Program-made: the position numbers and the translations under genes | Shown: positions 37,085 through 45,595 of the stretch, piece after piece | Layout of the letters: each line of letters opens with the position of its first letter | How positions within the stretch are numbered: the stretch's first letter is position 1 | NCBI RefSeq assembly: GCF_900176885.1 | Contig: NZ_LT839648.1 | Location: forward strand, 1,267,049 to 1,331,048 | Direction: 5' to 3' | Length of the DNA: 64,000 nt | Source of the DNA: Oceanobacillus senegalensis | GTDB taxonomy: Bacteria > Bacillota > Bacilli > Bacillales > Amphibacillaceae | Notes under the pieces: generated by a model | Database searches by the model: none | Told to the model about the DNA's origin: nothing | Seen by the model: only the letters and a program-made list of their open reading frames with translations

Positions 37085-37213
37085 AAAGTGAAGCCTCAAT
37101 CAACGGGGGTGTGTTTTAATCCCCATTGATGCGAAGGAACAAAGACCAAAAACGGCACATCACGTGGCAAATCGTTTGTGACTTACGTTCTGTAGGTTCA
37201 AACGTATCAGGAG
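37085..37213. repeat. family A intergenic repeat, divergent long copy
   Basis: AAGTGAAGCCTCAATCAACG plus GGGG corresponds to the conserved end of family A. After about 30 unrelated bases come GGAACAAAG and ACGTTCTGTAGGTTCAAACG, which match the reverse complement of the interior of the 13.4 kb copy. The element fills the region between the YjcZ-type gene and scpA, together with the family B copy. No gene is seen in 36960-37408. Confidence 0.6.
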
Positions 37214-37289
37214 TTTGCTGGCTTTTTGCCCCAAATTAAATTTCTTGAATATCTTGAAACCTTCTCGTTAAGGAGCTTACGACATCTAG

Positions 37290-37385
37290 GAAATGCTAGT
37301 GCCAACAACGCCGCAAAGGCTTTCGGTGGGACGAGTAACCGCAGTCTCTGGACGTGGTGTTTTTCTCGTCTGCCAGTAAATCACG
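37290..37385. repeat. family B intergenic repeat (minus orientation), GC-rich patch before scpA
   Basis: This stretch is visibly richer in G and C than its neighbours. Read on the minus strand it has ACACC, then GCGGTTACTCGTCCC, then AAAGCCTTTG, then GCACTAG. The same order of words occurs at 50.8 and 57.6 kb. The reading frame of scpA is open through it without a ribosome site, and its translation looks unlike a protein N-terminus. Confidence 0.6.
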
Positions 37386-37408
37386 TGATAAAGAGAGGAA
37401 GAAATTCA

Positions 37409-38152
37409 ATGAATCAAGCCTATCAGGTTAAATTAGATGCTTTTGAAGGTCCGCTTGATTTATTACTCCACTTAATTAATAAATTTGAAATCGATATTTA
37501 CGATATACCGATGGCCGAGCTTACAAAACAATACTTAGATTACATTCATACAATGAAACGTCTAGAATTAAATATTGCCAGTGAATATCTTGTTATGGCT
37601 TCGACACTTGTTGCAATTAAAAGTCAAATGTTATTGCCAAAACAAGACTTAGCTGATGAAGAAGCAGAAGAATATCAGGAAGACCCAAGAGAAGAATTAA
37701 TGGGTAGATTGATTGAATACAGGAAATATAAAGAAGCAGCAAGTAAACTTAAAGCAAGAGAGGAAAAAGCAAATCAGATTTTTACCCGGTCACCAACTGT
37801 ATTTAAAGAACTGCATCAAAAACAAAAAAATACAATGGTACCTGGTGAAGTATCTGTTTACGATATGTTAAATGCACTTGGTAAGATGTTTGAAAGGAAA
37901 AAGTGGAATGAACCACTTGATACAAAGGTTAGCCGTACAGAAATTCCAATTGAACAGCGAATGACAGATGTTTTGAAAATGGTAAGGAAAGCAAAAAAAG
38001 GTATCGCTTTTGATCAACTATTTCCATATCCTTCACGAACGCATATTGTTATTACCTTTATTGCCTTATTGGAGTTAATGAAGGATCGTGAGGTTTACTG
38101 TAAACAAGAACATCATTTTGACACATTGTATGTATTTAGTATGGAGGAATAA
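37409..38152 (+). CDS. scpA: segregation and condensation protein A (kleisin)
   Basis: A 247-residue kleisin that bridges the Smc dimer with ScpB for chromosome compaction. The N-terminal Smc-neck-binding domain contains FEGPLDLLLHLI and IDIYDIPMAELTKQYLDYI. The acidic central region (EEAEEYQEDPREEL) and the C-terminal winged helix with VVITFIALLELMKD follow. ATG 37409 follows AGAGAGGAAG. The scpB start lies 2 bases after its stop. Confidence 0.95.
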   Translation: MNQAYQVKLDAFEGPLDLLLHLINKFEIDIYDIPMAELTKQYLDYIHTMKRLELNIASEYLVMASTLVAIKSQMLLPKQDLADEEAEEYQEDPREELMGRLIEYRKYKEAASKLKAREEKANQIFTRSPTVFKELHQKQKNTMVPGEVSVYDMLNALGKMFERKKWNEPLDTKVSRTEIPIEQRMTDVLKMVRKAKKGIAFDQLFPYPSRTHIVITFIALLELMKDREVYCKQEHHFDTLYVFSMEE

Positions 38153-38154
38153 TC

Positions 38155-38736
38155 GTGGAAGTCGCAGAGTTAAAGGCAATCATAGAAGGTTTACTTTTCG
38201 CAAGCGGTGATGAAGGAATCACTGTTAAACAGCTCCAAAAAGTTTTAGGTATATCAAAAGAGACTGTTGATCACTTGCTTGAAGAATTAAAATATGAGTA
38301 TGAACGTAGAGATCGTGGCATTATGATAATGTCATCCAATGAAGTACTACATTTAACTACCAAACCGGAACACAGTGATTATTATAAAAAACTACTTGAA
38401 GTTCCTCAATCAAGTAGAATGTCACAGGCTGCACTAGAGACGTTAGCTATAATTGCTTATAGGCAGCCTATCACTAAAACAGAAATTGAGGACATAAGAG
38501 GTGTAAAAAGTGATCGACCTATTCAGACATTAGTCACAAGGTCACTCATTGAAGAAGTTGGTAGAAAAGAAAGTGTTGGAAAACCAATTTTGTTTGGAAC
38601 GAGTAAAGAATTTCTAACTTATTTTGGTTTAACCTCACTAGATGAACTACCACCGCTACCAGATACAGACGAACCAGAAGATATTAATCAAGAAGCCGAC
38701 CTTTTTTTTGAAAGGTTTAATGATGAGTTAGAATAG
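38155..38736 (+). CDS. scpB: segregation and condensation protein B
   Basis: A 193-residue protein with two winged-helix domains and the usual acidic tail. Landmarks are IIEGLLFASGDEGIT near the start and ETLAIIAYRQPITKTEIE plus RGVKSDRPIQTL in the second domain. It dimerises and binds the centre of ScpA. Translation starts at GTG 38155 right after scpA, with GGAGG in the scpA end. Confidence 0.95.
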   Translation: MEVAELKAIIEGLLFASGDEGITVKQLQKVLGISKETVDHLLEELKYEYERRDRGIMIMSSNEVLHLTTKPEHSDYYKKLLEVPQSSRMSQAALETLAIIAYRQPITKTEIEDIRGVKSDRPIQTLVTRSLIEEVGRKESVGKPILFGTSKEFLTYFGLTSLDELPPLPDTDEPEDINQEADLFFERFNDELE

Positions 38737-38854
38737 AATATGGATTTTCCTAAGTGGCAGCTTTTTAGTAGACTCACACAATGTGTATTATGTGAAGTAA
38801 AATACGCTCCGGAATTACACACCATTAATTTTGTGCTATACAAGTATTATGATG

Positions 38855-39016
38855 GTTGATTGGAATGGAGGGTATAGACTCCTTGAAAACATGTGACGCT
38901 GACGAATTCTTACTTATTGTGAGGGAATAGAAAGTGTCAAAAGACTTCAAAGCAGTGGATATTACGGAAGCTGAAGCAGTACCCTAATGTGCACTACTTC
39001 CGGAGCGAAAATCAAC
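38855..39016. repeat. 162-bp element with inverted ends after scpB
   Basis: The left end GTTGATTGGAATGGAG and the right end CGGAGCGAAAATCAAC are imperfect inverted repeats. The layout resembles the GATTGGAGCGGA-type non-autonomous repeats common between genes in Bacillus, Oceanobacillus and Virgibacillus, in eroded form. It has no open frame of interest and occupies most of the 480-bp gap between scpB and the superoxide dismutase gene. Confidence 0.6.
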
Positions 39017-39097
39017 AAATGCAGAAATCGAGTTACGACCCAAACCCCATCTATTGCGAATGTAGAACTACAAAATAGAAGGGAAAAAAGTATCAAG

Positions 39098-39131
39098 AAA
39101 CCTTGTATCTAAAATGATGCAAGGTTTTTTT
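39098..39131 (+). terminator. terminator downstream of scpB
   Basis: AAACCTTG pairs with CAAGGTTT and is followed by T residues. No gene starts between scpB and this hairpin, so it probably ends the scpAB transcript, separated from scpB by the inserted element. Confidence 0.75.
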
Positions 39132-39219
39132 ATGTAAGATGAAGTAGCAATATTAGGGGTTCGTTTTTGCAATCACAATCGCTTTTGATAGGCATATGCT
39201 ACGAAAAGGGGGTGTAGTA

Positions 39220-40083
39220 ATGGAAACTCAACTAAACTATCTAAAGCAATTAGATGAATGGGGAGAGGCAGTAAAGGAGTCCATTTATTTAACAGAGTTA
39301 ACAGAAAATGAACAATCTCGTTGGATGGAGCAAATTGTAGTATTTCAGGAAGAAATAAAAAACTGTTTAAATAAAAATAACGTAACTGACAGTGAATTAA
39401 GGATTCTACAGAATAAAGGGAAAAAGATTAATGATGGGTTGATGCATAATTATAATAATGAAAGTGTTTCTTATGGCAAGCATCAACTGCCGCCACTACC
39501 ATATTCTTATGATGCATTAGAACCTTATATTAGTAAGGAGATTATGCGATTACATCATGATAATCATCATCAATCCTATGTTGATGGATTGAATAAGGCT
39601 GAGAAAGAAATATATGTGAAGAATGGTGAAAATAATCTTTTAAAACATTGGTTAAGAGAACAGGCTTTTCATGGTTCTGGCCATTATCTGCATACCATCT
39701 TCTGGAATAATATGACACCTGATTCTACGAAACATCCCATAAAGGAACTGAGGAATCAAATAAATCAAGACTTTGGATCCTATCAAAAATTTAAAAACTT
39801 ATTTACAAAAGCCGCTACATCTGTAGAGGGAGTTGGTTGGGCAGTATTAGTGTGGAGTCCTAGAATGGCTAAGCTAGGCATACAATCCTTTGAAAAGCAT
39901 CAACTCTTTCAAATTGCAGATACCATACCTTTACTTGTGCTCGATATGTGGGAGCATGCATACTATCTACAATACCAAACAGATAAAGAGAAATATGTAA
40001 AAAATTGGTGGAATGTTGTGAATTGGGAAAACGCTAATCAGCGTTTTCTAATGGCAAAGCAAGTGAAGTGGGAAAAATATTAA
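39220..40083 (+). CDS. spore-type Fe/Mn superoxide dismutase (SodF-like)
   Basis: A 287-residue protein with an N-terminal helical extension of about 90 residues followed by a Fe/Mn superoxide dismutase domain. Metal-ligand motifs are the His of LHHDNHHQSYV, the His of GHYLHTIFW, and D plus H of DMWEHAYYL. The long N-terminal part resembles B. subtilis SodF (YojM-neighbour type) rather than housekeeping SodA. GGGGGTG is about 8 bases before ATG 39220. The neighbours dacB and spmAB are mother-cell sporulation genes, so a spore-related role is likely but inferred. Confidence 0.82.
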   Translation: METQLNYLKQLDEWGEAVKESIYLTELTENEQSRWMEQIVVFQEEIKNCLNKNNVTDSELRILQNKGKKINDGLMHNYNNESVSYGKHQLPPLPYSYDALEPYISKEIMRLHHDNHHQSYVDGLNKAEKEIYVKNGENNLLKHWLREQAFHGSGHYLHTIFWNNMTPDSTKHPIKELRNQINQDFGSYQKFKNLFTKAATSVEGVGWAVLVWSPRMAKLGIQSFEKHQLFQIADTIPLLVLDMWEHAYYLQYQTDKEKYVKNWWNVVNWENANQRFLMAKQVKWEKY

Positions 40084-40134
40084 ATATTTAGCAATCTAAG
40101 GTTCTCTCTAGATATGGTGTGGTATAGAAAATGC

Positions 40135-40162
40135 TCATATAGCATATAATCTTGCATATTAT
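40135..40162 (+). promoter_or_regulatory. sigma-E-like promoter of dacB-spmA-spmB
   Basis: TCATATA, 13 bases, and CATATTAT resemble the sigma-E consensus (kmATATT and CATAcAnT). In B. subtilis dacB is a sigma-E operon of the mother cell. Confidence 0.5.
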
Positions 40163-40197
40163 ATAAAGACACCATATCTGTGGGAGGACAGCAGAAA

Positions 40198-41313
40198 ATG
40201 AAAATGAGATATGTTTTTTTAATCGTATTACTAATATTTTCTCTATTTTTATCCCCTTCAAATGGACAAGCTGCACCTGGAGTATCTGCAAATAACGCGG
40301 TACTAATTGAGCAATCAACAGGTCGAGTATTGTTTGAGAAAAATGCTTATGATGAAGAGTCAATTGCTAGTATTACAAAAATAATGACTGCTATTATTGC
40401 GATTGAATCAGGGAAGATGGATGAAAAGGCAACAGCAAGTAGAAATGCCATCAATGCAGAAGGTTCATCTATTTATTTAGAGCAAGGGGAAAAAATGAAG
40501 ATTGAAGATCTTGTGTATGGTCTAATGCTAAGGTCTGGAAATGATGCTGCAGTAGCTATAGCCGAACATGTAGGCGGGAGTGAGGAGGGCTTTGTGTTTA
40601 TGATGAATGAAAAGGCCGAGTGGTTAGGCATGACGAATACACATTTTGATAATCCTCATGGGCTTGATTCGGACAATCATTATTCTAGTGCCTATGATAT
40701 GGCTCTGCTTACACGTTATGCAATGGAAAATGAAAAGTTTCGAGAAATTACTGGTACGAAAATGTATAAATCAGATGATAGAACATATAGTTGGAAAAAT
40801 AAGAATAAACTTTTAACACAATACTATGAATATAGTACAGGTGGTAAAACGGGCTTTACTAAAAAGACAGGAAGAACTCTTGTGAGTACTGCTAGTAAAG
40901 GTGGAATGGATTTAATAGTCGTTACTTTAAATGCACCTGATGATTGGAAAGATCATATGTCTTTGTTTAATTGGGCGTTTGAGAATTATAACATGGAGTC
41001 TATTAATGAAGAAGGAAAAGTAAAGTTTAATTTAATCAATCTTGATGAATCTATAATTGGATATGTTCGAGAAACAATACGTTACCCACTTACAGAAGAG
41101 GAACAAGGTAATTTAACTTTAAAGAATTTTATTTTAAAAGATTTTGAAGGAACAGAGTCATCCATTATTGGAAAAACAGAATATTATTTAGCAGATAAAA
41201 AAATATTTGAAACACCAATTTATGCAGATAAATCCAATGGGGATACCAATAGTTTTATCGATGATATGCTTTTATTCTATAAAAAATTAATAGGGATGTC
41301 AGAATATGGTTAA
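40198..41313 (+). CDS. dacB: spore cortex D-alanyl-D-alanine carboxypeptidase DacB
   Basis: A 371-residue penicillin-binding protein (PBP5*-like) with a signal peptide (hydrophobic residues about 5-19, cut near GQAA). Active-site motifs are S58-I-T-K61, SGN in LRSGNDAAVA, and KTG in TGGKTGFTKKTG. It limits cross-linking of spore cortex peptidoglycan. ATG 40198 is 11 bases from GGGAGG; ATG 40204 is an alternative. The identity as DacB rests on the following spmA and spmB, as in B. subtilis. Its end overlaps spmA by 8 bases. Confidence 0.93.
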   Translation: MKMRYVFLIVLLIFSLFLSPSNGQAAPGVSANNAVLIEQSTGRVLFEKNAYDEESIASITKIMTAIIAIESGKMDEKATASRNAINAEGSSIYLEQGEKMKIEDLVYGLMLRSGNDAAVAIAEHVGGSEEGFVFMMNEKAEWLGMTNTHFDNPHGLDSDNHYSSAYDMALLTRYAMENEKFREITGTKMYKSDDRTYSWKNKNKLLTQYYEYSTGGKTGFTKKTGRTLVSTASKGGMDLIVVTLNAPDDWKDHMSLFNWAFENYNMESINEEGKVKFNLINLDESIIGYVRETIRYPLTEEEQGNLTLKNFILKDFEGTESSIIGKTEYYLADKKIFETPIYADKSNGDTNSFIDDMLLFYKKLIGMSEYG

Positions 41314-41893
41314 TTTAATTTGGGCGTTTATGGCAATTGTAGGGATTGTTTTTGCAATGCTTAATGGAACAATAGATGAAGTAAATAAAGCGTTATTCGA
41401 AAGTGCTGATGAGGCTGTTAAACTATCAATAGGATTAATAAGTATTCTAGTATTTTGGTTAGGGATTATGAAAATCGCTGAAGAGGCCGGAATTTTAAGA
41501 ATATTGACTCGTATGTTACGTCCTATAGTCATAAGGATTTTCCCTGACATACCTAAAGATCATCCTGCACTCGGTTATATTTTATCTAATTTCACAGCAA
41601 ACATTTTTGGACTTGGTAATGCTGCAACACCTTTAGGAATTAAAGCGATGGAGCAGATGAAGGAATTGAGTGGTTCAGATACCGCTTCTAGGTCCATGAT
41701 TACATTTCTAGCTATAAATACTGCAGGTATAACGATCATTCCGACAACTGTCATTTCTATACGAATGCAATATGATTCTGCTTCTCCTACAGAAATTGTT
41801 GGGACAACCATAATAGCTACGGGCACATCATTAGTTTTTGCACTATTAATTGATCGTTTTTTCTATTATCGAAGTCTTAGGAGGAAGGATTAA
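41306..41893 (+). CDS. spmA: spore maturation protein A
   Basis: A 195-residue membrane protein with about five helices and a nucleoside-recognition (Gate) domain. The conserved NIFGLGNAATPLGIKAME and FLAINTAGITIIPTTV segments are present. SpmA and SpmB are needed for spore core dehydration. The gene is coupled to dacB by an overlap and to spmB by a one-base TAATG junction. Confidence 0.95.
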   Translation: MVNLIWAFMAIVGIVFAMLNGTIDEVNKALFESADEAVKLSIGLISILVFWLGIMKIAEEAGILRILTRMLRPIVIRIFPDIPKDHPALGYILSNFTANIFGLGNAATPLGIKAMEQMKELSGSDTASRSMITFLAINTAGITIIPTTVISIRMQYDSASPTEIVGTTIIATGTSLVFALLIDRFFYYRSLRRKD

Positions 41894-42423
41894 TGGGAAT
41901 AATTACTGCATTAAGCACTTGGATTATCCCCTCGTTTTTATTAATTGTCCTATTGACTGCAGTATGGAAAAGAATACCAGCGTATGAGTTATTTGTGGAA
42001 GGAGGAAAAGAAGGTGTTAAAATGGCATTTTCTTTACTTCCTTTTTTAGTTGGTATGCTTGTTTCTATCTCCATTTTAAGAAGTTCCGGTGCTTTAGAAG
42101 CCTTTATTAATTTTATATCACCATTTCTAACATGGATTGGAGTACCACCTGACATTATTCCATTAGCACTGGTTAGGCCTATATCAGGAAATGCAGCCCT
42201 TGGTGTTATGTCAGAATTAATTGCAACACATGGTCCGGACTCATTTATTGGTAGACTCGCTTCAACCATGCAGGGTAGTACAGATACTACATTATACATT
42301 TTAACTGTTTATTTTGGGGCAGTAGGAATAAAAAGGATGAGATATGCAGTAAAGGTTGGACTATTAGCAGATTTAGTTGGTATAATTGCATCAATCATAA
42401 TTGTTACCCTTGTATTTGGGTAA
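41893..42423 (+). CDS. spmB: spore maturation protein B
   Basis: A 176-residue Gate-domain membrane protein and partner of SpmA. Conserved landmarks are YELFVEGGKEGVKMAFSLLP, RPISGNAALGVM and MQGSTDTTLYILTVYFG. The gene overlaps spmA by one base and ends the operon. Confidence 0.95.
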   Translation: MGIITALSTWIIPSFLLIVLLTAVWKRIPAYELFVEGGKEGVKMAFSLLPFLVGMLVSISILRSSGALEAFINFISPFLTWIGVPPDIIPLALVRPISGNAALGVMSELIATHGPDSFIGRLASTMQGSTDTTLYILTVYFGAVGIKRMRYAVKVGLLADLVGIIASIIIVTLVFG

Positions 42424-42433
42424 AGCTAATAAG

Positions 42434-42466
42434 TAGCGTTAACAATATGTTAACGCTATTATTTAT
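42434..42466 (+). terminator. hairpin after spmB
   Basis: TAGCGTTAACA pairs with TGTTAACGCTA, followed by a short T-rich stretch (TTATTTAT). The tract is weak, so some read-through into rluB is possible. Confidence 0.65.
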
Positions 42467-42498
42467 GTATAAAAATAAATTAGAGTATGGTGATAAAA

Positions 42499-43242
42499 AT
42501 GACAAACAACTTGGAAAGACTTCAGAAAGTAATAGCACAAAGTGGTGTTACATCAAGAAGGAAAGCAGAAACACTAATTACTGACGGTAAAGTGAAGGTT
42601 AATGGAAAAGTCATTACAACTTTAGGAACCAAAGTGTCAAGGGATGATAAAGTGGAAGTGAATGGAGTCCCACTAGAAAAGGAAGAACCTGTTCACTATC
42701 TAATGTATAAACCTCGTGGTGTAATTTCAAGTGTAAAAGATGATAAAGGACGAAAAGTGGTAACAGATATACTAGGTGAAGAGGTAGAGGAGAGAGTATT
42801 TCCAGTAGGAAGGTTGGATTATGATACCTCTGGAATTTTATTGTTAACAAATGATGGAGAATTTGCTAATTTACTAATGCATCCAAGGTATAAGATGGAT
42901 AAGATTTATGTTGCTAAGATCAAAGGATTACCTACAAAATCTGACTTAGCAAAGCTTAAAAAAGGAATTAAGTCGGGAGAAGATGTTTTAAAGGCAGTAC
43001 GTTACCGGGTTTTATCTCAAGATAGAAAAGCGGGTACTACTATTTTAGAATTAACATTACATGAGGGAAAAAATAGACATGTAAGAAGAATGATGGAGGG
43101 TTTAGGATTTCCTGTTGCAAAACTAAAACGAGAACGATATGGATTATTAACATTAGATGGTCTTAAACCTGGTGAATATCGTCCATTAACACCAAAAGAA
43201 GTCAAACAGATGTATAATCAAGGACAGAAAATTGTTAAATAA
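42499..43242 (+). CDS. rluB: 23S rRNA pseudouridine synthase RluB
   Basis: A 247-residue enzyme with an N-terminal S4 RNA-binding domain (ERLQKVIAQSGVTSRRKAE) and a catalytic domain with the nucleophile Asp in GRLDYDTSGILLLTNDG. It modifies a uridine in helix 89/90 of 23S rRNA. The HEGKNRHVRRMMEGLG motif is typical. ATG 42499 is preceded by GGTG; the upstream ATG 42487 overlaps that site. Its position between spmB and resA matches B. subtilis ypuL. Confidence 0.93.
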   Translation: MTNNLERLQKVIAQSGVTSRRKAETLITDGKVKVNGKVITTLGTKVSRDDKVEVNGVPLEKEEPVHYLMYKPRGVISSVKDDKGRKVVTDILGEEVEERVFPVGRLDYDTSGILLLTNDGEFANLLMHPRYKMDKIYVAKIKGLPTKSDLAKLKKGIKSGEDVLKAVRYRVLSQDRKAGTTILELTLHEGKNRHVRRMMEGLGFPVAKLKRERYGLLTLDGLKPGEYRPLTPKEVKQMYNQGQKIVK

Positions 43243-43296
43243 TCGTCATATTTGGTATTTTTTAACATGATATAATTGGTAAAGGAGTGTGACGAA

Positions 43297-43869
43297 ATGA
43301 AGATAGAAAAGGCTAAAATTTCTAAGAGAAAGAAAAAAAGAAATCGATTAATATATCGTTCTGCCATATTAGCTATATTAGTTGGGGCAATTATTTTCGC
43401 CGTTGTTTCTAATTCACAAGCGGATAATTCAATTTACCGTGAAGGGGATATGGCACCAGACTTTCAATTAACTCAGGTTAATAATAATAACGAATTAGAA
43501 ACCATCCGGCTTTCTGATCTAAGAGGAAAAGGAGTTATGCTGAATTTCTGGGGGACTTGGTGTAAGCCATGTGAAGCAGAAATGCCATATATGCAATCCT
43601 TATATCCTGAGTATAAGGAGAAAGGAATTGAAATCGTTGCCGTTAGTCTAGATAATACAGAATTAGTAATCCATAATTTTATTGATAAATATAATTTAAC
43701 ATTTCCTGTTCCACATGATACGACAGGGGAAGTGATGGATTTATATAAGGTTGGTCCTATTCCGAGTACCTTTTTCATAAATCCAGAAGGGGAGATTGAG
43801 GAGGTTGTTAATGGTGCCCTTACATTAGAAAGGCTGGAAGAATCACTTAAAAATATCTTACCAAAATGA
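43297..43869 (+). CDS. resA: ResA, extracytoplasmic thiol-disulfide oxidoreductase
   Basis: A 190-residue thioredoxin-like protein anchored by one N-terminal helix (about residues 21-41) after a strongly basic stretch. The active site is W-C-K-P-C in NFWGTWCKPCEAEMP. It reduces the haem-binding cysteines of apocytochrome c outside the membrane. AAAGGAGTG precedes ATG 43297. First gene of resABC; the resB start is 37 bases further. Confidence 0.95.
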   Translation: MKIEKAKISKRKKKRNRLIYRSAILAILVGAIIFAVVSNSQADNSIYREGDMAPDFQLTQVNNNNELETIRLSDLRGKGVMLNFWGTWCKPCEAEMPYMQSLYPEYKEKGIEIVAVSLDNTELVIHNFIDKYNLTFPVPHDTTGEVMDLYKVGPIPSTFFINPEGEIEEVVNGALTLERLEESLKNILPK

Positions 43870-43906
43870 TATGCTCGAAATTTTGATACAACTGTGAGGG
43901 GATAAC

Positions 43907-45550
43907 ATGAAAGAAATAAAATGCGATTGTGGGCATGTGAATCCGTTAGGTACTGTGTTATGCGAATCTTGCGGTAAACCAATTGAAGGGAACCAGCATA
44001 TTGATGGGAATCAGGATAAAAAACTATTGAATATGCGCTATGACGGAACTGCCCGACGTTCAAAAACTTATAATAAATCACTAATTGATAGAATTTGGAG
44101 TTTTTTCTCCTCCGTTAAGGTAGGGGTATGGTTAATTGTTTTAGCTTTAATTGCTTCCATGATTGGAACAATCCTTCCTCAAGAGATGTACATACCAGCT
44201 AATGCCCCAAATCGTGATCCGGCTGTCTTTTATCAGGAGCAATATGGAATCTTTGGTCGTATATTTTATCAATTTGGTTTTCATAACTTATATTCTTCGT
44301 TATGGTATTTGATTTTAATTGGTCTAATAGGTGTATCGTTAGTAATTTGTAGCTTGGATAGATTTGTTCCATTGTATAGAGCTTTGAAACATCAAAAGCC
44401 TAAGAAACATAAATCCTTTTTAAGTAGACAAAGGTTATACAGTGAAACCGAAAAAGTAACAGACGATGAAATAGAGGAAATTAAGTCAAAACTAAAAGCA
44501 AGACGTTATAAACTTACAGAGGAAAATGGACATATTTTAGCAGAAAAAGGCAGATTTTCGAGATGGGGACCTTACGTTAACCACATTGGACTGATTATTA
44601 TTCTTTTAGCTGCCATTTTAAGAAGTACACCACTATTTTATATGGAGGAGTATGTTTGGGTTCGGGAAGGGGATACTATGGTACTCCCGGGGTCGGAAGG
44701 TGAATATTACGTCGAAAACAAGGATTTCATTTTGGAAACACATGATGATGAGAGATTTAAAGAAGCAATAGCCCAAGAAGGAATGGTAGCTAGTAACTTC
44801 CAAACTAATGTAGTTGTTTATAAAGCTGAGAGGCCAATACCAGGAGCTGAGCCAGAATTGGAACCAATTGTGGAAGATTCTATTCGTATGAATCAACCAT
44901 TGGAATTTGATGGGTATGAACTGGTTCAATCTGGATATCAATTAAATGAATTCTCGAATATGACGTTTAAAATCCATGAAACAGAGGATGAAAGTGAGGA
45001 ATCTTTAGGTACCTTTACTGTAGATTTAAGAGAACCAGAATCAGAATTTGTTTTAGACAATGGATTTAAAGTAGTGTTAGACCAGTATTATCCGGATTAT
45101 TATCTAGATGATAACGGTATTCCTGCTTCTGAAACGAATTTCCCAAGGAACCCTGCTTTTGTGTTTTTTGTATATCCTCCCGGCAGTGACACACCGGAAG
45201 TAAGCTTCCTTGGTATAGGTAGAAATATTGATGCTACAGGTGAAAATGATTACAAACTAGGTATTCAAGATTTTGAAATGCATGATGTTAGTGGTTTAAC
45301 ATTTAAATATGATCGTTCATTACCTTTTTTTGGGATTGGAGCTACTATCTTTATGATAGGGGTTATTCAAGGAATGTACTGGCAGCACCGTAGAATATGG
45401 ATTAACCGAACGAAAGATGGGAATGTGCTAATGGCTGCACATACAAATAAGAATTGGTTTGGTATCAAGAAAGATATTGAAAATGTAATAGAAAATACTA
45501 ATCTCAATATGGTAGAAGATCAGCAGGAATTAGATGAAAAAGAGAAATAA
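43907..45550 (+). CDS. resB: ResB, system II cytochrome c maturation protein
   Basis: A 547-residue membrane protein. The N-terminus carries a small zinc-ribbon-like C-x-C and C-x2-C set (CDCGH and CESCG). It then has helices near residues 70-90 (VGVWLIVLALIASMIGT), 140 and 225, a large external loop (about 245-480), and a last helix before YWQHRRIW. It forms the haem export and ligation complex with ResC. The collinearity with B. subtilis ResB is strong. Confidence 0.95.
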   Translation: MKEIKCDCGHVNPLGTVLCESCGKPIEGNQHIDGNQDKKLLNMRYDGTARRSKTYNKSLIDRIWSFFSSVKVGVWLIVLALIASMIGTILPQEMYIPANAPNRDPAVFYQEQYGIFGRIFYQFGFHNLYSSLWYLILIGLIGVSLVICSLDRFVPLYRALKHQKPKKHKSFLSRQRLYSETEKVTDDEIEEIKSKLKARRYKLTEENGHILAEKGRFSRWGPYVNHIGLIIILLAAILRSTPLFYMEEYVWVREGDTMVLPGSEGEYYVENKDFILETHDDERFKEAIAQEGMVASNFQTNVVVYKAERPIPGAEPELEPIVEDSIRMNQPLEFDGYELVQSGYQLNEFSNMTFKIHETEDESEESLGTFTVDLREPESEFVLDNGFKVVLDQYYPDYYLDDNGIPASETNFPRNPAFVFFVYPPGSDTPEVSFLGIGRNIDATGENDYKLGIQDFEMHDVSGLTFKYDRSLPFFGIGATIFMIGVIQGMYWQHRRIWINRTKDGNVLMAAHTNKNWFGIKKDIENVIENTNLNMVEDQQELDEKEK

Positions 45551-45595
45551 TGCGGATATACTGGCATGGTCGGGACAAACAAGGAGGATTTGTTT

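Noticed and set aside
37226-37408. In-frame N-terminal extension of scpA
   Set aside because: It has no ribosome site, reads through the GC-rich family B repeat, and would add 61 residues not typical of ScpA. ATG 37409 has a good site.
43473-44081. 202-codon minus-strand frame over resA and resB
   Set aside because: It runs antisense across two well-supported genes and shows no family features.
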